Origin: Symbiodinium kawagutii
Taxonomy: Eukaryota; Sar; Dinophyceae; Suessiales; Symbiodiniaceae
Length of the DNA stretch: 64,000 nt
Assembly: GCA_009767595.1 (NCBI GenBank)
Contig: VSDK01010248.1
Span: 82,429 to 146,428, forward strand
Direction: 5' to 3'
How positions within the stretch are numbered: the first letter of the stretch is position 1; every line of letters begins with the position of its first letter. The notes beneath the pieces are model-generated. The model saw only the letters and a list, made by a program, of their open reading frames with translations, did no database searches and had not been told where the DNA came from. This document shows positions 27,701 to 33,588 of the stretch, one piece after another. The position numbers and the translations under genes were made by a program.

Positions 27701-29655
27701 AAAAAGATCAAGCATGATCAGCCATTGTCGGAACCATTCCCCCATTTTGAATTAACTATCAGTAACCCCTTTCTAACATGTGCAACAGTGTGCAACCATC
27801 TTTTTATAAGATGTTTGGACATCCATGACCTGTGCTACAACCATTAGTTGTTTTTGAAGGTCATACCCCTGCAATTATCGAATGAAGAGTTGCCATTCTT
27901 GCCATTGCCCATATTCATTCATGGTACATAGCCATGTAGAACCATTACAATCATTAACATGAACAAAATGGTTCAAAACATCAATGATAGTAGACTCATT
28001 TTGATTGATATTACCCTGAACATTCATTATCATTGCCATGTATCACGTCAATCATCGCCAATCATTGTAAGATTTACATGATTGCCACTAGCATTGCCAT
28101 GCATATGATGGTTTCGCAAAATAGAGGTACTCCCAAATCATCCTTTCCTAATATTTTGTTCAGTATTCAACCAAGCATTTTTTGGGTTCCCTATTTTCAG
28201 AAACCACCACATGGTCACAACAACTGATTCACTGAACGATTTTAGGACATGTCATGGTTCACCTCCTGCGCAGGGCTGACCGTTTCCGTGTCCAGGAAAA
28301 CGCTTTCTCCCAGCTGACAAGGCGGAGGCCGATGTTTTGGCAACGAAGGACCGATCAGATGGATTTCTGAAGAACAACGACCTGCGAATGATGGGGAATT
28401 GTTGAGTTGAGAATGGTGGCTAGGCACTAGTGAATGGTTGATGTTGAGAGAGGTGTTTGATTGATGCTTGAGAACCTTTCATGCTTGCATGCTGACAAAG
28501 GTGATAATGATCAGAGTGAATACTTGAAGTGATGGTACAACAGCAGCACCACTAGCACCAGATTCACATTTCCCTGGACTGATTAAAAAATCATCTATCA
28601 GGAGGTTCACGAACCTAAATATTTTGGATATTTGAGCGGCTCAGCATTTTTAATTTGCACCGTATCCATCTAATTACAGTCCAGCTGGATGTGCAGCTGC
28701 GGTTAGTTCCCTGGGGCGTAGCCATGGAGAATTACCCTATATATAGACGGTGGACGAACTCACCCCTATAACCATGGTTAGTGGCTTATGACCACTTTAA
28801 AACCATGGCTTCATGTCACCACTGCCGGTGGGGGTGCACATTCAGCCTTGCAGCCGACCAGGTGGTCAGCATCCAGCGGTGCTGAGGGCAGAAATGCCAC
28901 CAGCGTAGTGGTTTCCCCCATGGAGAAACAGGGATGGTATGGTTTTTACCGTATTTGTTTTGAAAAGGTTGAAAACAAGAAAAATACAATCTAAAACAAG
29001 TTCCTGGAATGCAGATTTCGTGTAATTTGTTCGAGATTCATAATTCGAGACTCAAACATGGGTGTTTCTCAAAACAGGGAACCCCCAACAATGGTTGGTT
29101 CATTCCTACAAATGATTAGCAGTGCATGATAACTGGGGGTGCCCCCAGCTATTGAGAAACCTCATGGGTTGCATGTTCCACTCGCAGTCGACTGCGGCGC
29201 AGGAGCTCTCCAATGGTCGATTAGCCATGTTGGCATTCTCCGGGATGGTGCATCACAACTTGGTGGTGAAAGGGCCACTAGGCTGCGATGGCGCGGGTGG
29301 GAATCCTTGGATGTCACCAGTGCTTCCAGGATATTGCTTCACAGAGATTTGTACATGTTATAACACGTTATGATACAATGTTACACCCTTTGTGCATATA
29401 CATATGGTGGTTTCTCAAAATAGGGGTACCCCCAAATCATCCATTACTAGTCATTTATAGTAATAAACCATAATAAACCAAGCATTTTTTGGGGTACCCT
29501 ATTTTGAGAAACCCCCATATTTATGATATTGAAGTAATTTGCTCATCATTGCACATGTTGTCAACTGATGTTCACTGCTTTTCTCAGATCCATGGGAGCG
29601 TCCTAACCCTGCGTTGCACACCGCGGCAGCTGAGGCCTTTGTTCCCTCTGTTCCC
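1169..29655 (+). CDS. chlorophyll a-c light-harvesting polyprotein, 5'-partial gene, 23 exons
   Basis: Whole-gene model. Exons: 1169-1207, 3739-3763, 4474-4529, 5002-5070, 5803-5918, 6195-6280, 7408-7525, 10161-10260, 11177-11226, 12886-12914, 13317-13375, 14539-14607, 16263-16304, 17290-17374, 19364-19427, 20448-20481, 21443-21502, 23734-23775, 25890-25960, 26758-26804, 28315-28379, 29203-29281, 29588-29655. Joined, they give 491 codons with no stop. The product is a thylakoid antenna polyprotein of the Chloroa_b-bind family; each repeat has three membrane helices. Helices 1 and 3 show the paired chlorophyll-binding signatures ([10 protein letters not shown] and [12 protein letters not shown] types); helix 2 is the [11 protein letters not shown] type. 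Repeat 2 is about 209 residues, repeat 3 about 196, the usual size for dinoflagellate LHC units. Linkers containing [12 protein letters not shown] and [10 protein letters not shown] precede the GFDPMGF/FDPLGF start of each mature unit and should be processed in the plastid. By donor, 11 introns start GC, 6 GT and 5 GA. Exon boundaries were chosen by phase and family similarity, not by transcripts. Confidence 0.9.
3157..3262. mobile_element. TIR-A inverted-repeat element
   Basis: Left end GGTGGTTTCTCAAG, right end TTGAGAAACCACC. The interior AATAGTTGGTTTGTTACTATAA...GGATGATTTGGGG is the TIR-A core in the reverse orientation relative to the copy at 29406-29520. Confidence 0.75.
3739..3763 (+). 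CDS. LHC polyprotein exon 2: 25-nt micro-exon of repeat 1
   Basis: Reads PGNVSNKP plus the first base of a Gly codon, after acceptor CTCAG and before a GC donor. It is the counterpart of the [10 protein letters not shown] micro-exon of repeat 2: the same KPG ending, the same phase 1, and the next exon starting G|GT GAC in both repeats. A 25-nt exon is short, so the call rests on this parallel. Confidence 0.5.
4474..4529 (+). CDS. LHC polyprotein exon 3: repeat 1, loop before helix 3
   Basis: Reads (G)[18 protein letters not shown], the counterpart of (G)[18 protein letters not shown] in repeat 2, in the same phase (1 in, 0 out). Acceptor GGCGAG, donor GC (GCTTGG). The next intron is 472 nt. 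Confidence 0.78.
5002..5070 (+). CDS. LHC polyprotein exon 4: repeat 1, helix 3
   Basis: Reads [19 protein letters not shown] then AITQ: the classic third LHC helix, with the Glu and Asn chlorophyll ligands in ELKNGR. 23 codons, phase 0 both sides, same length and phase as exon 12 of repeat 2. GC donor at 5071. The acceptor could instead lie some bases upstream (residues SFAE precede in frame), but only the start at 5002 joins exon 3 in phase. Confidence 0.92.
5629..5718. repeat. (CAAC)n microsatellite, imperfect
   Basis: About 20 AACC/AGCC-type tetranucleotides just upstream of exon 5. Both strands read as repetitive peptide (NQPT / GWLV) without meaning. Confidence 0.95.
5803..5918 (+). 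CDS. LHC polyprotein exon 5: linker between repeats 1 and 2
   Basis: Starts [18 protein letters not shown], the lumenal tail after helix 3 of repeat 1, and continues into an Ala/Ser-rich linker ending SAAKMNT. Acceptor TCCAG, donor GC, phase 0 in and 2 out. The linker is the likely processing region that separates the mature antenna proteins. Confidence 0.88.
6041..6085. repeat. (TATC)n microsatellite
   Basis: About 11 copies of TATC with one TGTC interruption, in the short intron between exons 5 and 6. Confidence 0.95.
6195..6280 (+). CDS. LHC polyprotein exon 6: linker and N-terminus of repeat 2
   Basis: Reads [19 protein letters not shown] then MSPALEGIP. The [12 protein letters not shown] motif is typical of the start of a mature dinoflagellate LHC unit and recurs as [10 protein letters not shown] in repeat 3. 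GC donor at 6281, phase 2 in, 1 out. Confidence 0.88.
6821..6922. mobile_element. 102-bp inverted-repeat element in intron 6
   Basis: Arms 6821-6851 and 6892-6922 are inverted repeats matching at 28 of 31 positions (CATATCCCA ... TGGGATATG at the ends, CTCCATGTATGGTATATT inside). A related arm (CCCAAATACTCCATGTACGG) occurs near 11.62 kb. It has no coding capacity, so it is a MITE-like hairpin. Confidence 0.7.
7195..7220. repeat. (AT)n microsatellite
   Basis: Thirteen AT dinucleotides; a shorter run lies near 7315-7332. Confidence 0.95.
7408..7525 (+). CDS. LHC polyprotein exon 7: repeat 2, GFDPMGF start and helix 1
   Basis: The longest and clearest exon. It reads (G)[11 protein letters not shown], then [20 protein letters not shown] and LATVGWI(A). 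FDPMGF and [10 protein letters not shown] are the hallmark LHC N-terminal and helix-1 signatures; Glu and His of ELKH are chlorophyll ligands. Acceptor CACAG, GC donor at 7526, phase 1 in, 2 out. The 2.6-kb intron that follows holds mainly TGGTTAAT-type low-compl­exity DNA (about 7560-8450) and a TIR-B copy. Confidence 0.96.
7560..8450. repeat. TGGTTAAT-rich low-complexity block
   Basis: Irregular, degenerate repetition of ATGGTTAATAATGGTTAA-like words with strong T/G versus A/C strand bias. Two roughly 130-bp segments are near duplicates (around 7850-8040 and 8170-8400, both containing AAGAGTCATAAC and TTTTAACAACTACAAT). No coding signal. Confidence 0.8.
8451..8553. mobile_element. TIR-B inverted-repeat element
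   Basis: Left end GGTTGCTGGTTTGATTGAC, right end TTGAAACCACCAACCAG, with the AAATGGTTGGTTGAC core between. Same layout as the other TIR-B copies. Confidence 0.75.
10161..10260 (+). CDS. LHC polyprotein exon 8: repeat 2, loop between helices 1 and 2
   Basis: Reads [16 protein letters not shown] then [17 protein letters not shown]. This stretch ([19 protein letters not shown]) is highly conserved in dinoflagellate chlorophyll a-c LHCs. GT donor at 10261, phase 2 in, 0 out. Degenerate GGTGGTTCATAGTGG repeats (about 10310-10560) follow in the intron. Confidence 0.94.
11177..11226 (+). CDS. LHC polyprotein exon 9: repeat 2, helix 2
   Basis: Reads [16 protein letters not shown] plus two bases of Met. 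This is the second membrane helix with its conserved GYLELFGF motif. Acceptor GCCAG, GT donor (GTCACT), phase 0 in, 2 out. Confidence 0.93.
11414..11460 (+). repeat. dispersed repeat C
   Basis: Contains the repeat-C word GATAGGGGAACCAGGGGTAC (here CGATAGGGGAACC...) preceded by CATAGGGAAAACA. Other copies are near 24.4 and 62.2 kb (+) and 21.1 and 41.95 kb (-). Confidence 0.75.
11624..11707. mobile_element. inverted-repeat element, CCCAAATACTCC ends
   Basis: Left arm CCCAAATACTCCATGTACGG..., right arm ...ATTGGAGTATTTGGG; both arms also carry GGTARATYTG-type words. An imperfect tandem of the left arm precedes it (ATCCCAAGTACTCTATGTG). Related to the 6.8-kb element. Confidence 0.6.
12886..12914 (+). 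CDS. LHC polyprotein exon 10: 29-nt micro-exon of repeat 2
   Basis: Completes Met and reads QEGKTDRKP plus one base of Gly. [14 protein letters not shown] is a standard LHC segment between helices 2 and 3, here cut by introns on both sides. Acceptor CCAAG, GT donor at 12915. The correct family peptide and matching phases on both flanks make this small exon credible. Confidence 0.82.
13317..13375 (+). CDS. LHC polyprotein exon 11: repeat 2, loop before helix 3
   Basis: Reads (G)[19 protein letters not shown]. Acceptor TGCAG, GT donor (GTCAAG), phase 1 in, 0 out, the same as exon 3 of repeat 1. Confidence 0.93.
13925..14125. repeat. AT-dinucleotide-rich tract
   Basis: About 200 bp of TATATATA / ACATATAT sequence in intron 11. 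Confidence 0.9.
14345..14449. mobile_element. TIR-A inverted-repeat element
   Basis: Left end GGGTGTTTCTCAAAATAGGG, interior GTACCCCTAAATCATCCA...AATAAACCAACCATTTTTGG, right end GGCTTGAGAAACCACCC. Ends 34 bp before an assembly gap. Confidence 0.82.
14484..14512. other. assembly gap (29 N)
   Basis: 29 unknown bases in intron 11, 26 bp upstream of exon 12. No coding sequence appears lost, because exons 11 and 12 join in phase. Confidence 1.
14539..14607 (+). CDS. LHC polyprotein exon 12: repeat 2, helix 3
   Basis: Reads [19 protein letters not shown] then VLTQ; ELRNGR carries the Glu/Asn chlorophyll ligands. 23 codons, phase 0 on both sides, exactly as exon 4. GA donor (GATGGG) at 14608. Confidence 0.95.
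14652..14846. mobile_element. composite or enlarged TIR-A element
   Basis: Left end GGGTGTCTCCCAAAATGGGG, right end GGATGATTTGGGGG then TGTTGAGAAACA. About 195 bp, longer than the usual 105, with TGGTTAAT-type sequence inside. Confidence 0.55.
15573..15630. repeat. 9-bp minisatellite GATGGAATA
   Basis: About six tandem copies of GATGGAATA with single-base variants; a decayed tail follows to about 15685. Confidence 0.95.
16263..16304 (+). CDS. LHC polyprotein exon 13: linker after repeat 2
   Basis: Reads [14 protein letters not shown], the short tail after helix 3 (KWPFF is typical there). Acceptor GCCAG, GC donor at 16305, phase 0 both sides. The end could be 6 nt later. Confidence 0.8.
17132..17230. 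mobile_element. TIR-F element with GT...AG at its ends
   Basis: Left end CTCTGGTAAA, right end TTTACCAGAG, a perfect 10-bp inverted repeat. Each end contains a splice-site-like word: CTG|GTAAAG on the left, TTTACCAG| on the right. A relative lies at 37093-37223 with the shared interior word GGAAAATCCACC. Confidence 0.65.
17290..17374 (+). CDS. LHC polyprotein exon 14: linker and N-terminus of repeat 3
   Basis: Reads [18 protein letters not shown] then [10 protein letters not shown] plus one base of Gly. The [12 protein letters not shown] motif marks the start of the third mature unit. Acceptor GCTAG, GC donor at 17375, phase 0 in, 1 out. An in-frame stop directly upstream (TAG) confirms the exon start. 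Confidence 0.9.
19364..19427 (+). CDS. LHC polyprotein exon 15: repeat 3, FDPLGF region
   Basis: Reads (G)[14 protein letters not shown] then DIKWLR plus two bases of Glu. Acceptor GCCAG, GA donor at 19428, phase 1 in, 2 out. In repeat 2 the same sequence continues unsplit into helix 1. Confidence 0.93.
19848..19950. mobile_element. TIR-A inverted-repeat element
   Basis: Left end GGAGGTTTCTTAAGATAGGG, right end CCCTATTTTGAGAAACCGCC; about 103 bp. Confidence 0.78.
20448..20481 (+). CDS. LHC polyprotein exon 16: repeat 3, first part of helix 1
   Basis: 34-nt exon reading (E)[11 protein letters not shown], the helix-1 signature with Glu and His ligands. Acceptor CCCAG, GC donor at 20482, phase 2 in, 0 out. 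Confidence 0.93.
21075..21120 (-). repeat. dispersed repeat C
   Basis: Reverse-orientation copy: CCCCTGGTTCCCCAATCATT...TTGTTTTCCCTATGA. The flanks carry the associated words GACCCATAGCCATAT. Confidence 0.7.
21443..21502 (+). CDS. LHC polyprotein exon 17: repeat 3, end of helix 1 and loop
   Basis: Reads [20 protein letters not shown]. Continues MLATVGF of helix 1; QFPG is a typical loop. Acceptor ACCAG, GA donor at 21503, phase 0 both sides. Confidence 0.92.
21733..21817. repeat. (GAT)n microsatellite
   Basis: About 19 GAT units, a 10-bp interruption (GTTGTGGTGG), then 6 more. Confidence 0.95.
23734..23775 (+). CDS. LHC polyprotein exon 18: repeat 3, loop before helix 2
   Basis: Reads [14 protein letters not shown]. 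With exon 17 this gives [15 protein letters not shown], the usual LHC loop. Acceptor CGCAG, GC donor at 23776, phase 0 both sides. Confidence 0.82.
24405..24449 (+). repeat. dispersed repeat C
   Basis: CATAGGGAAAACAATGG followed by GATAGGGGAACCAGGGGTAC. Confidence 0.78.
24889..24960. mobile_element. short TIR-A derivative
   Basis: About 72 bp: TCAAAATAGGGAACCCC on the left, CCTCTATTTTGACAAACCACC on the right, little interior. It looks like an internally deleted TIR-A copy. Confidence 0.65.
25203..25590. repeat. A-rich low-complexity tract
   Basis: Nearly 400 bp of AAATCAAAAA-type sequence, very poor in G, followed directly by a T-rich stretch (about 25590-25720). No coding signal. The 2.1-kb intron containing it ends with exon 19. 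Confidence 0.85.
25890..25960 (+). CDS. LHC polyprotein exon 19: repeat 3, helix 2
   Basis: Reads [17 protein letters not shown] then KLTMLD plus two bases of Met. Membrane helix 2 of repeat 3. Acceptor CCTAG, GT donor at 25961, phase 0 in, 2 out, as in exon 9. Confidence 0.9.
26611..26689. mobile_element. TIR-B element, shortened
   Basis: AGTTGGCGGTTTCAAACATT on the left, TTTCATAGGGGCGGTTCAAC then CACCAACC on the right; the GGTTGGTTGAC core is reduced to GGTTAACTTG. Confidence 0.6.
26758..26804 (+). CDS. LHC polyprotein exon 20: repeat 3, segment after helix 2
   Basis: Completes Met and reads [15 protein letters not shown] plus one base. It is equivalent to (M)[14 protein letters not shown] of repeat 2 but without an intron between APG and DLN. 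Acceptor GTGAG, GT donor at 26805, phase 2 in, 1 out. Confidence 0.82.
28107..28210. mobile_element. TIR-A inverted-repeat element
   Basis: Left end GATGGTTTCGCAAAATAGAG, interior CCCAAATCATCC...CCAAGCATTTTTTGGG, right end CCCTATTTTCAGAAACCACC. Confidence 0.8.
28315..28379 (+). CDS. LHC polyprotein exon 21: repeat 3, loop before helix 3
   Basis: Reads (A)[19 protein letters not shown] then NN; a charged loop longer than in repeats 1 and 2. Acceptor CCCAG. A GA donor at 28380 gives phase 0. If the exon instead ran to 28394 it would add DLRMM, giving a textbook DLRMMELSNGR junction, but the donor would then be GG, so the end is uncertain by 15 nt. Confidence 0.68.
29060..29166. mobile_element. 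TIR-A inverted-repeat element next to exon 22
   Basis: Left end GGGTGTTTCTCAAAACAGGG, right end CCCAGCTATTGAGAAACCTC. It ends about 36 bp before the exon 22 acceptor. Confidence 0.75.
29203..29281 (+). CDS. LHC polyprotein exon 22: repeat 3, helix 3
   Basis: Reads [19 protein letters not shown] then LVVKGPL plus one base. Third LHC helix with the ELSNGR ligand motif. Acceptor GCGCAG, GC donor at 29282, phase 0 in, 1 out. A start 15 nt upstream (adding STAAQ) is also open. Confidence 0.92.
29406..29520. mobile_element. TIR-A inverted-repeat element, near-consensus copy in 306-nt intron 22
   Basis: Left end GGTGGTTTCTCAAAATAGGG, right end CCCTATTTTGAGAAACCCCC. Interior GTACCCCCAAATCATCCATT...AATAAACCAAGCATTTTTTG. 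The best-preserved copy, used here as the family reference; it fills over a third of its intron. Confidence 0.88.
29588..29655 (+). CDS. LHC polyprotein exon 23: C-terminal linker
   Basis: Completes Asp and reads [19 protein letters not shown] then SVP. Acceptor CTCAG. Directly after is an in-frame TGA (29656-29658), which may end the protein. Alternatively T|GA or |GT donors (29657 or 29650) could splice to a further unit, since AEAFVPS resembles the linkers ahead of repeats 2 and 3. No further LHC exon was recognised down to 64 kb, which favours the stop. Confidence 0.72.
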
Positions 29656-29963
29656 TGATGGCTGGGAGGGCCCACAGGGCTCTTGGGAGCTGGGACTGGA
29701 GAGCACCGCTGGATCGCTCAACAGCGGTTCCTATGGAATGTGAGATCTCCGCCCAGGTGTTCCGTTCGAAAAATCTATTAGAAGAACCACGGCAGTGATG
29801 AAACATGGCAGTGACCGAAACCCGGCTGTGGATGATCGTCGAATCCCATAGATGGAGCTCCATTGATGGAAGGTTTACATTAGGATTGATGGAGTTGTGT
29901 GTGTCAAGCATCAACATCAAGATGCCCCTTCGGCAATCCACAGCAGGTTTGGAAACTGCTCAC

Positions 29964-30300
29964 CTGGATTTCACCGTCTCTTTTTGACGCGAAAAAAGTA
30001 ACGCAATCGTCGTGAAATCCAGATGAAAAAAAGGCGGCCGATTTCACGGCCGCGCTGCTGGGGATTGACCCAGAATGAATGTAGGGAATCCGCGCTTCCT
30101 ACGATACCCTTCCCTCGTATTATAGACTATGGTAGTAGTAAGTAGAGCACAGAGATTACATGATTATCCCCAAAGCCAAAAAAGAGGGGAAGCTTCCGAA
30201 GGAAAACCCTTTTCAATTTTCAGGGCCCCGGCTGCTAGACATTCGTGGCCGTCGTTTGCTGCGTCTTGTGAACTGATTGATTCTCAAGCGGGTCCATGAC
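29964..30300. other. compositionally distinct block with two hairpins
   Basis: Unlike its neighbours: mixed GC/AT, no TGGTTAA words. CTGGATTTCAC (29964-29974) pairs with GTGAAATCCAG (30012-30022). GCGGCCG-ATTTCA-CGGCCGC forms a perfect 7-bp stem (30034-30053). The block then runs through GGGGATTGACCCAGAATG and CAGGGCCCCGGCTGC to about 30300. No convincing reading frame. It could be a SINE-like or other conserved non-coding repeat; the family was not identified. Confidence 0.5.
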
Positions 30301-31079
30301 AATGGCTTCCACACGAATTAATTATGGCGTTAAGTATACATGGTATTTTTTCGTAATCTTGCTACTGAAATATTAAAATGTTCCATCATCATCGATTATA
30401 CTCGAGGGAACACGATTGATCATTAGTGAGTTATACCTCAAGGAATATCTTACTATTAGTCGTCATTATTCAATGCTTCAATGAAGGGCCGTTAAGCATT
30501 ATCTCTTATCAAGGAGCACCAGTAATATTTTCTCAATGGTGGTTACAGGAATGCCAGAAGTTATCAAGAATAGAAAGAGTCATCATTGAATCATACCTAT
30601 AGACATTATTGATCATAGCCACTTCACAATGGCTTTTTTAGGAGCTGCACCGGGTGATGAATCGATCAGTATCAGGTCACTCAGTTCAAGGCTGTCTGTG
30701 TTTCGAGCCATGATAGAAATACAACTCTCAGGAATGGTGAGATGGTGGTTAGATGATGTTGAATGCTGATTGTTTGATGATGATGCTTAGATGATGGTCT
30801 ACTGGAAGACTGGAAGGAAAGGATTGTGAAGAAATTGGTATTTACTTGCTTGGTCAACTCATGTTTTTGAAATTTCAACCAGACATGGAGATACCCAACT
30901 GTCAATCATATTTTTGGAGCAACTAACCACCAACCAGTAATAATCATTAATGAACAAATTACAATTATCATTCATTATCAATCACTAGTTCACCATGACA
31001 AAATTAACCACCAACCAACTAGGAATACTATCAGCATGCTATCGCCATCCTATCAGCATCAACCACCTGCAAACCTCAG

Positions 31080-31171
31080 CGCATCGCCGAGTTTCTACGT
31101 GCAAGACTACGTCCTCGTTCCGTCGGATGACACGCGTCCACTTCTCTGCGCCGCTGGGATGACGCCCACAG
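31080..31171 (+). CDS. candidate exon, unidentified (gene B?)
   Basis: GC-rich island after acceptor CCTCAG, ending ACAG|GTGGGG. The open frame reads ASPSFYVQDYVLVPSDDT then RPLLCAAGMTPT. Protein-like with a plausible donor; no family recognised, and it does not resemble LHC. Confidence 0.35.
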
Positions 31172-32133
31172 GTGGGGTCCCGCGGGTGAAGCTGCAGGAT
31201 CTACCAGGTGTGGGATGGTGGGGTACCAATCAATCAGGTATGGATACCTAAGTAACCCCTAGATAAATCATGAATTTTCATGGATGCATTTAATCGCCGC
31301 ATATAGATAGTAATTCATATACTCCCCAATATTTGGTCCTTATTCTTCAACCCAGTAAGCCTCCAGGTATGGATATACCATTTGACATTAGTTCTGTCCT
31401 CTTTCACGACCGTAGTATTGTGGTTGCTGACCGCCTATTTGGTACCCCACCATTCTGGTTCTATGTCCAATGGTAACAGGAAGATACAGGAAGCACGATA
31501 ATTCAATGATAATGGTTAATAATGTCCACAGTGATTGGAAACTTTTGATGATGCCAGTTGACAATTCAGTTGTTTTTCTGTGTGGTCAGAAGGGTGTTGA
31601 CTACATTTATTTTCTCTGTGTGTGCGTGTCGCAGGAAGATCAGTTTAGTACTGGGTCCTTCGATCTATGACAGATTTGTGTGCGATGTGTTGAGGTACCC
31701 GAGGGCTGAATATCGGGAGAGATTTCGAGCCAAGGCTCCAGGAGGGTGCTTCTCAATAAATTGGGAGCCAAAGATTCGCAAGTGCACAATGACCCAAAGC
31801 TAAACATATTTGTGGCCATGACAAGTGCTCTCCCACATGCGGGCTTTCCGGTACTCAAAGAATGGTCTGTTGGTGGGTAGTACCATTTATTGACATAGCA
31901 TGACATTACCCCGTTATTGTTGGTTTTCTTGGTGGTGCCCCGCTGTATTAGTGTGTAGGAATACCTTAAATCTTACAGTTTGCATAATATATGGATATAT
32001 GTATATGAATGTATGTGTATTTACACACAAGTATGCGTCTATCAATTCTTCGCTACGGCTACGGTTGCATATTTTTGCCTACTTGAGCCATGGACATAGC
32101 CGCATTTTTCTCACTATGCCTCGGATATGCCAG

Positions 32134-32174
32134 GTAACTTCAGTGGGGACCTCATCCTTTCGGCGGCAAAGCAG
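32134..32174 (+). CDS. candidate exon, unidentified (gene B?)
   Basis: Reads (G)NFSGDLILSAAKQ with mostly G/C third bases (10 of 13), between CCAG and a GA donor. Joins the next candidate in phase 0. Confidence 0.33.
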
Positions 32175-32310
32175 GATGATGGGATCATTTGGGACCCATG
32201 GTAGATCTTCGCAATGATTGGAAACAACCATAGTCTTGTCACCATTAATTATATAAGCCATCGGATACTGTGATTAGTGATTGATCACTAATTCTTTTGT
32301 TCCTTGTCAG

Positions 32311-32361
32311 CAACCGGAGTGTTGTTCTTTGATCAAGCAATTGAAGCGTCACTCAACCACG
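32311..32361 (+). CDS. candidate exon, unidentified (gene B?)
   Basis: A well-formed exon: pyrimidine-rich tract and TGTCAG acceptor, and a consensus donor GGTGAGTAG. In phase 0 it reads QPECCSLIKQLKRHSTT; in phase 1 it is also open (TGVLFFDQAIEASLNH). The splice sites are better evidence than either peptide. Confidence 0.4.
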
Positions 32362-32638
32362 GTGAGTAGTAGTCAATTATAATGTTTCCTAGTATTTTTT
32401 TCTCATAATCATGGGCCAAGTTACGTTTGGAAATGGCTCGTTGATGAAGCCGAAACGGAGGTTGCACCACCATGGTGGACACTATTCTGGAGATTGTCAT
32501 GGTAGAATAGTGGTTGTCATGCACCACATGGTGGGCAATTCTGGACAACCACTATTCTGGACATAATATTGATAGAAGTGGTTGTGGGAGTTAAGCCTCC
32601 TTCGCACCTCTGGCTCTTTACATCCCACCCATGAGCAG

Positions 32639-32707
32639 ATTAGTCGAGCTGATTGGATGGGTTCACGACAACTACTCATGGAGAACTTGGATGGTTGGCG
32701 GCTTGTG
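32639..32707 (+). CDS. candidate exon, unidentified (gene B?)
   Basis: Reads ISRADWMGSRQLLMENLDGW then RLV, acceptor GAGCAG, GC donor (GCATGA), phase 0 both sides, compatible with the previous candidate. An overlapping frame just downstream (ending GGSGIDYGFLIDMSKNR at a GTGAGC donor near 32816) is an alternative. Confidence 0.33.
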
Positions 32708-33478
32708 GCATGACTATCCGCCATGGCTTTCAAACCATGGTGCACCATTTGCCCCTGGGTGGCTCTGGAATTGATTATGGCTTCCTGATTGACATGAGCA
32801 AAAACAGGGTGAGCCGTCATTTTTGGTATATACATATATATGCATCGATTTTCAGGTGTCGCAAGGCACATAGAGCTGGGGTCTAGACGAAGAATTGTTT
32901 TGATTCAATGATGAGGTAGCCTGACTGTGAAGATTCCGACATTGACTTTGCACATCACGGCTCATCACAGTTCTTCACCCTGCTTGTAGCTGGGCTTATC
33001 CCAGGCAACCAACTTGGATGAGTCAAACAATGTTGCCATGAGAAGCATAGCATGACTCAGTTGGGACTCACTTTGGCGTTTGGGGTGTGTTGTTGACATG
33101 GAGATGCCGATCATCGAATTGACCATCAAACGATTAAACTGCTGGCATCTCTGTTTAGCTTAAAACGAAAGTGCTGCCACAGATCATCAACACTCAAAAC
33201 AATTAACCACCATTCATGTTCTTCAACTAAACAGGTGGTTCATCACCATCAATCATCAGCCATCAACCAGTTATCAATCATTTACTATGTTGAATCACAA
33301 GTGGCAGATCATTCACGTTGAAAACCACTATCATTCATTCACATCCTTTTAGCTAACCATTCGTTAATCACTAATGGTTGCCCTTACCCATGGTCCCAGA
33401 AAAAGATGGCTAACCACTGATCATTCATTAATCCGAACTAACCATGGTTATCACCATCACTAACCATGGTGGTTCCAG

Positions 33479-33588
33479 GTGTCGAGGTGTCTCTTCGCCG
33501 CTCACGCGAGGTTGCAAGCTGGACAGTCGCTACTTTGCCAAGTTCGCTGGTGCCCTCAGAGATCCTGTGGCGCCGTCCCCCGAGCCAG
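33479..33588 (+). CDS. candidate exon, frame undecided (gene B?)
   Basis: GC-rich island bounded by TTCCAG and CCAG|GTCATT. All three + frames are open across it and all have high GC at third positions (22-25 of 36), so the frame cannot be chosen by eye. It lies in the run of gene B candidates. Confidence 0.3.
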
